Assembly: GCF_008001235.1 (NCBI RefSeq) | Contig: NZ_CP040751.1 | Location: 3,103,501 to 3,167,500, forward strand | Direction of reading: 5' to 3' | Source: Salidesulfovibrio onnuriiensis | GTDB lineage: Bacteria; Desulfobacterota; Desulfovibrionia; Desulfovibrionales; Desulfovibrionaceae | Length of the DNA: 64,000 bases | Shown: positions 1 to 7,021 of the stretch, piece by piece | Layout: each line of letters begins with the position of its first letter | How positions within the stretch are numbered: position 1 is the stretch's first letter | Notes under the pieces: generated by a model | What the model was told of the DNA's origin: nothing | Seen by the model: only the letters and a program-made list of their open reading frames with translations | Database searches by the model: none | Translations under genes and position numbers: made by a program

Positions 1-68
1 CCGATTTCGATACTGGTATCTCCAGCTTCATCCACAAAGACACACCTCTTCTCCCAGTAGCTAACCAT
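1..68 (-). CDS. DUF3800-like protein, N-terminal fragment (cut by window edge)
   Basis: Only the first 22 codons are inside the window. They are preceded by a strong GGAGGTGT ribosome site 4 to 5 bases before the ATG at 66-68. The visible residues run from a short hydrophobic strand into VFVDEAGD, which resembles the conserved YxDESGD start of DUF3800 proteins, a RNase H-like family often found in accessory and defence-associated loci. That assignment is inference from a very short match; the rest of the gene lies outside the window. A promoter-like element sits just upstream on the same strand. Confidence 0.4.
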   Translation of the reverse strand, partial: MVSYWEKRCVFVDEAGDTSIEI

Positions 69-89
69 TTACACCTCCAAATGAAGGCA

Positions 90-118
90 ATCATAATTCG
101 TCGATCAACTAAAGACAA
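90..118 (-). promoter_or_regulatory. Sigma-70-like promoter for the DUF3800-like gene
   Basis: Read on the minus strand, TTGTCT at 118-113 and TATGAT at 95-90 are separated by exactly 17 bases and lie about 22 bases upstream of the start codon at 68. The fit is by eye. Confidence 0.35.
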
Positions 119-170
119 TTACATTCCTATATACGCACTCTATACTCATTTTATAAATCTCCAGCCCCTC

Positions 171-208
171 AAAAAAAAAGAGGGAAACCTTTTAAAAAGG
201 TTTCCCTC
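171..208 (-). terminator. Intrinsic terminator of the glycosyltransferase gene
   Basis: A 13-bp perfect stem (180-192 with 196-208) and a 3-nt loop are followed, on the minus strand, by a run of nine T. It lies 50 bp past the stop of the minus-strand glycosyltransferase gene. The plus-strand continuation TCCTTTCCAAAATTTT resembles the sequence next to hairpins at 41341 and 59764. Confidence 0.8.
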
Positions 209-257
209 TCGCGCTCTCCTTTCCAAAATTTTCTGGCGACGGCTATGCCGTTCCCAA

Positions 258-1184
258 CTACACCGCCTTTTCCCTCAAACGCCCACAGGCGTCGTAATTC
301 CTGGCGTTCATGACAAATTCACGCACCCGGTCGAGGGGGTAGTTATAGAACATGAATTCCTTGAGCCTGTTGAAGCAATAATGGTGCACGATGGCGTCCT
401 GCACCACATAGCCCTTCATGCCGTGCTCGTTCATGACCCGGTTCATCATGGATTCGTCGAAACACTTTTCCTGGTCCAGAAACCAGGCCTCATTGAGCGG
501 CAGGGGATGGTATTTCTCGGCCAGACGGTCGTCAAAGCACACGCAGTTGATACTGATATGCGCCTTGGGTCCGGAGAACTCGAAAACAGGATCATCAAGC
601 CCACTCACGAACCGTTCGATGAGATTGTCGTTGAGCACGCTGTCCCAGATCACATCATGCAACTTCTCATTGCTCCCGATATGTCCGGCCCTGACCAGGG
701 CGTCTCCCATGGTGGAGCCGTACCGCTGCATCATAAACGGGATAAGCGGCTGGATTCCCATGGTATTGATGGGCACCAGCGGCGCAACAAAGGCCACGTC
801 CTTTTCATGGCGCGTGGCCGCATATTGCTCCATGACCTTCTCGAGCCAGCCGGGGGTGAAGAACATGTCGTCATCGGTCTTGATGATCGGATGCCCCCAG
901 TGCTCCTCCACAATGGAATTGATGAACAGGGGAACGCAGGGATGGTGCCCCACCGGGCTGCAATGCAGAATCTGGGCGTTGGGATTCCTGCGGGCAAAAT
1001 TGTCGCAGATCAACTTGCGGTCCGGCCCCACGTGGTTGCAGCAGATATACACGGCCTTGAACCTGGAAAGATTCGTGTGTTGCTCCAAGGTCCTGAGGCT
1101 AAGTAGAAAGACATCCACCGGGTGGGCCGGGGAGGTCAGCATCATGAAGACGGGTCGTTTATCGGGCTTGCTTGCCGGGGCCAT
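258..1184 (-). CDS. Glycosyltransferase, GT-A type (family 2-like)
   Basis: This 308-residue protein is probably a cytoplasmic sugar-nucleotide-dependent glycosyltransferase. It has an N-terminal alternating beta/alpha section (FKAVYICCNHVG) and a DxD-type metal/nucleotide-sugar site, KTDDDMFF, about 120 residues in, followed by an aromatic and His-rich acceptor half. The frame stays open further upstream, to 1445, but would then overlap the divergent radical SAM gene. ATG 1184 is chosen because AGGAG lies 8 bases before it and the conserved region begins soon after. The gene is monocistronic, with a terminator at 171-208. Acceptor and donor cannot be told from sequence; a role in surface polysaccharide or protein glycosylation is a guess. 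Confidence 0.7.
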   Translation of the reverse strand: MAPASKPDKRPVFMMLTSPAHPVDVFLLSLRTLEQHTNLSRFKAVYICCNHVGPDRKLICDNFARRNPNAQILHCSPVGHHPCVPLFINSIVEEHWGHPIIKTDDDMFFTPGWLEKVMEQYAATRHEKDVAFVAPLVPINTMGIQPLIPFMMQRYGSTMGDALVRAGHIGSNEKLHDVIWDSVLNDNLIERFVSGLDDPVFEFSGPKAHISINCVCFDDRLAEKYHPLPLNEAWFLDQEKCFDESMMNRVMNEHGMKGYVVQDAIVHHYCFNRLKEFMFYNYPLDRVREFVMNARNYDACGRLREKAV

Positions 1185-1365
1185 GCACACACTCCTATGT
1201 ATGAAAAACCACAGGGTCGAAGAATTGACGATTCCTTTCAGTTGGCAAAGACGTTTGCAACCCGTGTGCCACGCTTTGCAGGCGCAGAAGGCATAACCTG
1301 GCAGGCGGCACGCATCGTGCATTGGTCGCCCGGCAAGAAGATTTTTCACGCACAAGGAGCATCCC

Positions 1366-2466
1366 ATGCCAAGCCTGGAAGAAATAAAACGGGTAAACAG
1401 CATCACCAACAAGATGATGGCCACCCAATCCACCGGCCAGGTCATGAGCTACCCTGAACAGATAACGCTCATGCCCCTGCAGGTCTGCAACTATAAATGC
1501 ATCATGTGCAATGAATGGAAGGCCAGGGAAAAACCGGAAATGTCACCGGAGCTGCTGGAAAAGATCCGGCACGTGCTTCCCTTTGTGCGCACCCTGTTCA
1601 TCACGGGCGGGGAACCCCTCATGTACCGGCATCTGGAAAGCCTGCTGTCCATGGGCAGCGAAGCCGGCTGCGACCTGTGGATGGTCAGCAACGGCGCGCT
1701 GCTCGACGAAAGACGGCGGGACATGCTCATGACCCACGGCCTGAAACGGCTCAAAATAAGCCTGGATGCCGCAAAGAACAGCACCTACAAGGCCATTCGC
1801 GGCGGAAATTTCTTCAAAGTCATAAGAAACATAGCCCAGCTTTACCAGACCAAGGTGGAACGGGGACTGGAATTTCCCGAGGTACAGCTCGGATTCGTGG
1901 CCATGCGCAAGAACATCGCGGAACTTCCCCGGCTGGTGGTCATGGCTTCGGAACTCGGTGTGAAAAACATCTATGTCAGCTACATGGGTGTCCAGAACGA
2001 GGAGTCCATTCCCGAATCCCTCTATTTCTATCAGGACATGAGCGACGAATACATGCAGGCCGCAACCGAAGCGGCCATGCGGCACGGCGTTCTGCTGGAA
2101 TTGCCGCCGCTCTTTTCCGCAGAGCCCTCCCCCGAACATGTCTTCGACCGAAGCAGCGAGCTCTGTCACGAGCCCTGGCGCAACCTGTTCATCCGCCCGG
2201 ACGGGCGATGCAACCTCTGCTGCGGCGGCGGAGGCGGTTGCGGCAACCTCAATGAAACGTCCTTCAAAGAGATGTGGAACCATCCGGCGCGGGTTCACGC
2301 CCGGGAAAAGGTCAACACCGACACCCCTCCCAAGCTCTGCCTGTCCTGCAAGACCGTCAAGCAGACCCCGCAGGACATCGGCACCCATTTCAACAACAAG
2401 CGTCTTCGCGAGGCCGCCCTGGAATGGGGAGAAAAAACCGGCCTGCTTCCCAAAAACGCGGCATAA
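1366..2466 (+). CDS. Radical SAM/SPASM domain protein
   Basis: This 366-residue protein carries the radical SAM CxxxCxxC cluster motif (Cys41, Cys45, Cys48) and the GGEP motif for S-adenosylmethionine binding about 35 residues later. The C-terminal SPASM-type region is Cys-rich (CNLCCGGGGGCGN, then CLSCK) and should bind auxiliary [4Fe-4S] clusters. Enzymes of this class modify peptides or cofactors by radical chemistry. No precursor peptide, maturase or partner was seen nearby. It diverges from the glycosyltransferase gene, has an AAGGAG site 7 bases before the ATG, and ends in a clear terminator. The substrate is unknown; a role linked to the neighbouring glycosyltransferase is possible but unsupported. 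Confidence 0.8.
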   Translation: MPSLEEIKRVNSITNKMMATQSTGQVMSYPEQITLMPLQVCNYKCIMCNEWKAREKPEMSPELLEKIRHVLPFVRTLFITGGEPLMYRHLESLLSMGSEAGCDLWMVSNGALLDERRRDMLMTHGLKRLKISLDAAKNSTYKAIRGGNFFKVIRNIAQLYQTKVERGLEFPEVQLGFVAMRKNIAELPRLVVMASELGVKNIYVSYMGVQNEESIPESLYFYQDMSDEYMQAATEAAMRHGVLLELPPLFSAEPSPEHVFDRSSELCHEPWRNLFIRPDGRCNLCCGGGGGCGNLNETSFKEMWNHPARVHAREKVNTDTPPKLCLSCKTVKQTPQDIGTHFNNKRLREAALEWGEKTGLLPKNAA

Positions 2467-2480
2467 GTCCGAAAAACAGG

Positions 2481-2508
2481 AAGGCGAACCAAGCGGTTCG
2501 CCTTTTTC
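2481..2508 (+). terminator. Intrinsic terminator after the radical SAM gene
   Basis: A 10-bp perfect stem (2481-2490 with 2495-2504), a 4-nt loop and a T tract follow 14 bases after the stop codon. Confidence 0.9.
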
Positions 2509-2589
2509 ATGCCCACAAACTATTTCCAAATCTTAAACGCTTATTCAGAGAAACACATTTTTCTTGTAACATCAGAAGATAAAGCCAAT

Positions 2590-2638
2590 AAAAGACCCTC
2601 AACCCCACCGTGAATTGCGCCTTTTCCGGTCTTTTTTT
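2590..2638 (+). terminator. Possible second terminator-like hairpin
   Basis: AAAAGACC (2590-2597) can pair with GGTCTTTT (2628-2635), followed by more T. The loop is about 30 nt, long for an intrinsic terminator. No gene is visible between 2510 and 2590, so it may be read-through insurance or the end of a small RNA. Confidence 0.3.
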
Positions 2639-2671
2639 GGCAAAAGAAACTTTCCCCCTAGCTGTACCCCC

Positions 2672-2699
2672 TTGCTTTTCTTCAAAACCGGGATATATT
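2672..2699 (+). promoter_or_regulatory. Promoter candidate for the hdr-flx operon
   Basis: TTGCTT (2672-2677) and TATATT (2694-2699) are spaced by 16 bases. This is the best sigma-70-like pair in the 600-bp gap before hdrC. If used, the transcript has a leader of about 420 nt that contains the riboswitch-like motif and several hairpins. Confidence 0.45.
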
Positions 2700-2700
2700 G

Positions 2701-2717
2701 CTCAGTAAATTATTGAG
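2701..2717 (+). promoter_or_regulatory. 17-bp imperfect palindrome over the predicted start site (operator candidate)
   Basis: The sequence CTCAGTAAATTATTGAG is symmetric at 14 of 16 paired positions and starts two bases after the predicted -10 box, the usual place for a repressor operator. It does not match the Rex consensus known from Desulfovibrio as I remember it. The binding protein is unknown. Confidence 0.4.
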
Positions 2718-2854
2718 GGTCGCCTTGGAACATTCCGGGGAACACAGTACAAGGGGCCCCGAGTCATGGCGTGGCAGCAATGCCCACGCTTTATTTCGCA
2801 CGTATACGTTTGAGATAAATTTCACAATCTTAGGGGCGTGAAAATATCGTCAAA

Positions 2855-2948
2855 ACACCCGGAACCGAGAGAGGAAAGGTGGGAAACCGCTGCCGCCAAG
2901 GGATTTCATGATGTTGAAAATCTCACTTGATACTATGGACAGGTAAGT
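2855..2948 (+). promoter_or_regulatory. Candidate Moco/Tuco-type riboswitch in the hdr-flx leader
   Basis: The stretch ACCGAG followed by GGAAAGGTGGGAAACC, GCTGCCGCC and AAGGG (2863-2902) closely resembles the conserved core of the molybdenum-cofactor RNA motif, as remembered from that family. The interval between CCGAG and GGAAAGG is only a few bases, leaving no room for the P3 hairpin. In the published classification, absence of P3 marks the tungsten-cofactor (Tuco) subgroup. Boundaries are approximate, since the closing P1 stem was not resolved by eye. It would control expression of the downstream operon in response to tungsten or molybdenum cofactor. This call needs a covariance-model test. 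Confidence 0.5.
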
Positions 2949-2981
2949 GTATGACTCTTACCGTCCGTATGATATATACGG
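2938..2981 (+). promoter_or_regulatory. Two adjacent leader hairpins
   Basis: GGTAAG (2942-2947) pairs with CTTACC (2957-2962), extended by GAC/GTC across a bulge. CCGTAT (2965-2970) pairs with ATACGG (2976-2981). The loop of the first hairpin holds the ATG of a small open frame (2951). They follow directly on the riboswitch-like core and could be its expression platform. Confidence 0.4.
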
Positions 2982-3127
2982 GCGATTTCCTGCACCCCAA
3001 GCAGGAGATCTCCGCCGGAGAGACATTGTTTTCTGAGGCTGAAGCATCCCCCAATATCTCTATCCACTGTGCCCATGGCACGCCAAACGTCCAAAAGGCT
3101 CCCCTAGGGGAGACCGTTGGGAATTGA
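2951..3127 (+). CDS. Possible small leader protein, 58 residues
   Basis: An open frame from ATG 2951 to TGA 3125-3127 ends one base before the hdrC start at 3129, an arrangement typical of translational coupling. The product begins MTLTVRMIYTGDFL and has a GETL segment. That is faintly like the beta-grasp start of MoaD/ThiS proteins, but it lacks the C-terminal Gly-Gly tail, and the resemblance may be chance. The ribosome site is weak, and the start codon lies in a hairpin loop. It may be a real coupled leader protein, a remnant of a lost gene, or only leader sequence. Confidence 0.25.
   Translation: MTLTVRMIYTGDFLHPKQEISAGETLFSEAEASPNISIHCAHGTPNVQKAPLGETVGN
3099..3112 (+). promoter_or_regulatory. 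14-bp perfect palindrome containing the hdrC ribosome site
   Basis: CTCCCCTAGGGGAG is fully self-complementary, and its right half AGGGGAG is the best Shine-Dalgarno for hdrC. Folding would hide it. The distance to ATG 3129 is long (about 16 bases), so TTG 3117 or a weaker GGGA at 3119 may be the true site. Confidence 0.4.
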
Positions 3128-3128
3128 T

Positions 3129-3686
3129 ATGCAAACAGTCAATCTCACCGACACCGTCGACAGAACATTCATGGAAAAGGTGATGGAAGAAAGCGGACAG
3201 GTCCTGTCGCAGTGCTACCAGTGCGGCAACTGTACCGCGAGCTGTCCGTACACCTTTGGCTTCGACATTCCCGTCAGCAGGGTGATGCGGCTCGTACAGA
3301 CCGGCCAGAAGAAGGCCGTGCTCGAAAGCTCCTCCATCTGGCTCTGTGCTTCCTGCACCTCCTGCACAACCCGCTGTCCGAACAACATCGACGTGGCCTG
3401 CGTCATGGATGTTCTGCGGCACATCGCCCGCCGCGAGGGCTTCGTCAAGGAACGCCGGGTCAAGGCATTCTTCGATTCCTTCCTGGATTCGGTGCGCAAG
3501 CACGGCCGCGTGTTCGAAATCGGCCTCATGGTCGATTACGTCTGCAAGACCGGTCGTTTCTGGACCGACATGGACCTGGGCCCCAAGATGCTGCCCAAAG
3601 GAAAAATGTCGCTGAGGCCTCACGATATCAAGGGCAAGGACGCCATCGCCCGCATTTTCAAGCGTTTTGAAGAGGAGAACAAATAA
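3129..3686 (+). CDS. hdrC: Heterodisulfide reductase-like subunit HdrC of the Flx-Hdr complex
   Basis: This 185-residue soluble ferredoxin-like protein passes electrons between HdrA and HdrB. It has two [4Fe-4S] motifs in the N-terminal third, CYQCGNCTASCP and CASCTSCTTRCP, and a helical C-terminal half as in bacterial HdrC. It lacks the membrane anchors of HdrE-type partners, so it is cytoplasmic. It opens the operon hdrC-hdrB-hdrA-flxD-flxC-flxB-flxA. Its stop overlaps the hdrB start by one base. Start choice: ATG 3129 follows the upstream small frame closely; TTG 3117 in the same frame is an alternative. Confidence 0.9.
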   Translation: MQTVNLTDTVDRTFMEKVMEESGQVLSQCYQCGNCTASCPYTFGFDIPVSRVMRLVQTGQKKAVLESSSIWLCASCTSCTTRCPNNIDVACVMDVLRHIARREGFVKERRVKAFFDSFLDSVRKHGRVFEIGLMVDYVCKTGRFWTDMDLGPKMLPKGKMSLRPHDIKGKDAIARIFKRFEEENK

Positions 3687-4579
3687 TGAGCAAGCTCTCC
3701 TATGCATACTATCCGGGCTGTTCGGGCCAGGGTACTTCCATGGAATACGAAGCATCCACTCGCGGCCTGTGCGAGGCGCTGGACATCGAACTCAAGGAAA
3801 TCCCGGACTGGAGCTGTTGCGGTTCCACTCCGGCTCACGCCTGCGACCACGTTCTTTCGGCCGCCCTTTCCGGGCGCAACCTGGCCCTGGCCGCCGACAT
3901 GGGGGAAGACTGCGTGCTCACCCCCTGCCCCAGCTGCCTGACCAACCTGAAGAACGCGGGCCGGCACATCGCCCACAGCGATGATTTCAAGGCTAAGGTC
4001 AACAAGCTCCTGGACGAGCCCATCAACGAAGTGCCGGACGTCAAGTCCGTGCTGCAGATCCTCTTTGAAGACCTGGGCCCCGAGGGACTCAAGGACAAGA
4101 TCCTCAAGCCCCTCAAGGGACTCAAGGTGGTCACCTACTACGGCTGCATCCTGACCCGTCCCCCCAAACTCATGGAGTTCGACAGCGAAGAGAACCCCAT
4201 CAGCATGGACGAGCTCATGAAGGCCGCCGGCGCCGAAGTGCTGCCCTTCCCGCTCAAGACCGAGTGTTGCGGCGCATCCCACGGCGTGGCCCGCAAGGAC
4301 CTGGTAATGAAGCTTTCCGGCAAGCTGCTGGACATGGCCGCACAGCTCGGCGCGGACGCCGTGGTCACGGCCTGCCCCCTGTGCCAGATGAACCTGGACC
4401 TCAGGCAGGGCCAGGTGAACCAGGCCAACAAGACCAGCTACAAGCTGCCGGTCTTCTACTACACCCAGCTCCTCGGCTGGGCCATGGGCCTGCCCCAGGC
4501 GCAACTCGGCCTGGATAAGCTGTGCGTGGACCCCATGCCCGCACTGAACGGCATCGCCAAGAAAGAGGACGCGGCATAA
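3686..4579 (+). CDS. hdrB: Heterodisulfide reductase-like subunit HdrB
   Basis: This 297-residue subunit carries the disulfide-reducing site. Both CCG domains are intact. The first runs from YPGCSGQG through SCCGSTPAHA to CPSC, and the second from YYGCILT through ECCGASHG to CPLC. In methanogens these bind the paired noncubane [4Fe-4S] clusters that reduce CoM-S-S-CoB. In Desulfovibrio the physiological disulfide is thought to be on DsrC, which is knowledge of the system rather than visible here. It is translationally coupled to hdrC and followed 18 bases later by hdrA. Confidence 0.93.
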   Translation: MSKLSYAYYPGCSGQGTSMEYEASTRGLCEALDIELKEIPDWSCCGSTPAHACDHVLSAALSGRNLALAADMGEDCVLTPCPSCLTNLKNAGRHIAHSDDFKAKVNKLLDEPINEVPDVKSVLQILFEDLGPEGLKDKILKPLKGLKVVTYYGCILTRPPKLMEFDSEENPISMDELMKAAGAEVLPFPLKTECCGASHGVARKDLVMKLSGKLLDMAAQLGADAVVTACPLCQMNLDLRQGQVNQANKTSYKLPVFYYTQLLGWAMGLPQAQLGLDKLCVDPMPALNGIAKKEDAA

Positions 4580-4597
4580 AACCGCGGGAGTCACACA

Positions 4598-6559
4598 ATG
4601 AAAATCGGAGTTTTTGTCTGCCACTGCGGCAGCAACATTGAAGGCACGGTGGATACCAAGACGGTTGCCGAGGCTGCTCTCGACTTCCCCGAGGTGAGCT
4701 TTGCCACCGATACCATGTACGCCTGTTCCGAGCCGGGACAGGACGGCATCATCGAGGCCATCAAGGAACACAGGCTCGACGGCGTGGTGGTCGCATCCTG
4801 CACCCCGCGCATGCACGAGCCCACCTTCCGCAAGACCCTGGAACGCGCGGGCCTGAACCCCTACATGTTCGAAATGGCCAACATCCGCGAGCACGTCTCC
4901 TGGATCGGCAAGGACCGCGAGGCCAACACCAACAAGGCCACGGACCTGGTGCGCATCGCGGTTGAAAAGCTGCGCCGCAACCGCCCGCTCACTCCCAAGG
5001 AGTTCGACATCAACCGCCGCGTGCTGGTCATCGGCGGGGGCGTCGCGGGCATCCAGGCGGCACTGGACTGTGCCGAGGCCGGCCTCGAGGTGATCATGGT
5101 GGAGCGCGAATCCACCATCGGCGGCAAGATGGCCAAGCTGGACAAGACATTCCCCACCGTGGACTGTTCGAGCTGTATTCTCGGCCCCCGCATGGTCGAG
5201 ATCGCCCAGCACCCGAACATCACCCTCTATGCCTACTCGGAAGTGGAAAGCACCTCCGGCTACGTGGGCAACTTCGAGGTCCAGGTCCGGAAAAAGGCCA
5301 CCTACGTGGACTGGAACAAGTGCACCGGCTGCGGCGAATGCGTGGAAAAATGCCCCAGCCGCAAGGCCCCGGACGCCTTCAACGAATACCTGGCCCCGGG
5401 ACGGGCCATCAACATCCCGTTCCCGCAGGCCATTCCCAAAAAGGCCTATATCCAGGCCGACCACTGCATCAAGCTGACCAAGGACAAGTGCGGCAACTGC
5501 GCCAAGATCTGTCCTTCCGGCGCCATCGACTTCACCCAGAAGGACGAGATCATCACCGAGCAGGTGGGGGGCATCATCGCCGCCACCGGGTATGACCTGT
5601 TCGACTGGACCGTCTACGAGGAATACGGCGGAGGCCGCTATCCCGACGTGGTCACCTCCCTGCAGTACGAACGCATGCTCTCGGCCTCCGGTCCCACCGG
5701 CGGGCACGTCAAGCGTCCGTCCGACGGCAAGGAGCCCCAGAAGGTGGTCTTCATCCAGTGCGTGGGCTCCCGCGACAAGTCCGTGGGACGTCCCTACTGC
5801 TCGGGCTTCTGCTGCATGTACACGGCCAAGCAGGCCATCCTGACCAAGGACCACATGCCGAACTCCGAGTCCTATGTCTTCTACATGGACATCCGTTCCC
5901 CGGGCAAACTCTACGACGAGTTCACCCGCCGGGCCATGGAGGAATACGGCGCGCAGTACATCCGCGGCCGCGTGGCCATGGTCTACCCGGATGGAGAAGG
6001 CCAGCTCATCGTTCGCGGCGCGGACACGCTCATGGGCACCCAGGTGGAGGTCAAGGCTGACCTCGTGGTCCTGGCCGTGGGTGTGGAATCGGCCAAGAAC
6101 TCCCCGCAGCTGGCCGAGAAGCTGCGCATCTCCTACGATGCCTACGGCTTCTTCATGGAAGGCCATCCCAAGCTCAAGCCCGTGGAGACCAACACCGCCG
6201 GCGTGTACCTGGCCGGCGCCTGCCAGGGCCCCAAGGACATTCCCGCGTCCGTGGGCCAGGGAAGCGCCGCCGCCGCCAAGATCATCGGCCTGTTCTCCAA
6301 GGAAAAACTGAAAAGCGACCCGCAGACCGCACAGGTGGAGCTCAAGCGCTGCATCGGTTGCGGCAAATGCGCCCAGACCTGCCCCTTCGGCGCCATCAAG
6401 CAGACCGAATTCCGGGGCGAAATCAAGGCCGAGGTTCTCGAAACCGTGTGCCAGGGCTGCGGTCTCTGCGCTGCCACCTGCCCCCAGGGCGCGGTGCAGC
6501 TCAAGCACTTCACCGACAACCAGATTCTCGCGGAGGTTGACGCCTTATGCCGGTTCTAG
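4598..6559 (+). CDS. hdrA: Heterodisulfide reductase-like flavoprotein HdrA
   Basis: This 653-residue protein is the FAD-bearing, electron-bifurcating core of the complex. In order it has an N-terminal Cys-containing domain, a dinucleotide-binding GGGVAG around residues 146-151, DCSSC near 190, an inserted ferredoxin domain (CTGCGECVEKCP at 242-253, then CGNCAKICP), the thioredoxin-reductase-like body with the FCCMYTAKQA segment, and a C-terminal two-cluster ferredoxin (CIGCGKCAQTCP, CQGCGLCAATCP). Length and cluster content match long bacterial HdrA. It overlaps flxD by 13 bases. Its expected role is to split NADH electrons, delivered by FlxA-D, between HdrBC and low-potential ferredoxin. 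Confidence 0.93.
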   Translation: MKIGVFVCHCGSNIEGTVDTKTVAEAALDFPEVSFATDTMYACSEPGQDGIIEAIKEHRLDGVVVASCTPRMHEPTFRKTLERAGLNPYMFEMANIREHVSWIGKDREANTNKATDLVRIAVEKLRRNRPLTPKEFDINRRVLVIGGGVAGIQAALDCAEAGLEVIMVERESTIGGKMAKLDKTFPTVDCSSCILGPRMVEIAQHPNITLYAYSEVESTSGYVGNFEVQVRKKATYVDWNKCTGCGECVEKCPSRKAPDAFNEYLAPGRAINIPFPQAIPKKAYIQADHCIKLTKDKCGNCAKICPSGAIDFTQKDEIITEQVGGIIAATGYDLFDWTVYEEYGGGRYPDVVTSLQYERMLSASGPTGGHVKRPSDGKEPQKVVFIQCVGSRDKSVGRPYCSGFCCMYTAKQAILTKDHMPNSESYVFYMDIRSPGKLYDEFTRRAMEEYGAQYIRGRVAMVYPDGEGQLIVRGADTLMGTQVEVKADLVVLAVGVESAKNSPQLAEKLRISYDAYGFFMEGHPKLKPVETNTAGVYLAGACQGPKDIPASVGQGSAAAAKIIGLFSKEKLKSDPQTAQVELKRCIGCGKCAQTCPFGAIKQTEFRGEIKAEVLETVCQGCGLCAATCPQGAVQLKHFTDNQILAEVDALCRF

Positions 6560-7011
6560 AAGGACGCGAACTGAGAATCGTAGGATTCCTTTGCAACTGG
6601 TGCTCTTACGGGGGCGCCGACACCGCCGGGGTCGCCCGGTTCGAACAACCCACGGACCTGCGCGTCATCCGCGTCCCATGCTCGGGTCGCATCGACCCGC
6701 TCTTTGTGGCCAAGGCGTTCATGAACGGGGCTGACGGCGTGCTGGTTTCCGGCTGCCACCCCCGCGACTGTCACTACGCGGAAGGCAACTTCTACGCGCG
6801 CCGCAGGCTGGAAGTGTTCAAAAACGTCATCTCCGTGCTCGGCATCGAGCCGGAGCGGTTCGAATACACCTGGGTCTCGGCCTCGGAAGGCCAGCGCTGG
6901 CAGGAAGTGGTGACCAAGTTCACCAAGCAGGTCCACGCGCTGGGTCCCATGGTCTCTGTTCCGGAAGTCTCCCTGGACAGGCTGGCCGCACTCGAACCGG
7001 CACAGTCCTAA
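6547..7011 (+). CDS. flxD: FlxD, MvhD-type electron-transfer subunit
   Basis: This 154-residue protein is the MvhD/FlxD type that docks the electron-input module to HdrA. It shows the family pattern GFLCNWCSYGGADTAG near the N-terminus, then a Cys in VPCSGR and the GCHPRDCHY segment, which together ligate a [2Fe-2S] cluster. In hydrogen-using relatives this subunit links Mvh hydrogenase to HdrA; here no hydrogenase is present and the partners are FlxA-C. The start overlaps the hdrA end, and it is followed 11 bases later by flxC. Confidence 0.9.
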   Translation: MPVLEGRELRIVGFLCNWCSYGGADTAGVARFEQPTDLRVIRVPCSGRIDPLFVAKAFMNGADGVLVSGCHPRDCHYAEGNFYARRRLEVFKNVISVLGIEPERFEYTWVSASEGQRWQEVVTKFTKQVHALGPMVSVPEVSLDRLAALEPAQS

Positions 7012-7021
7012 GGAGTTCCTC

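Noticed and set aside
2780-2900. A Rex-type operator or sigma-54 promoter upstream of hdrC
   Set aside because: No TTGTnnn-type Rex palindrome and no TGGCAC-N5-TTGC pair could be found by eye; the sigma-70 pair at 2672-2699 is better.
3620-6508. A 962-codon open frame on the minus strand across hdrB and hdrA
   Set aside because: It is the antisense shadow of hdrB and hdrA; the product is a low-complexity His/Gly/Ala-rich string, as high-GC genes give on the opposite strand.
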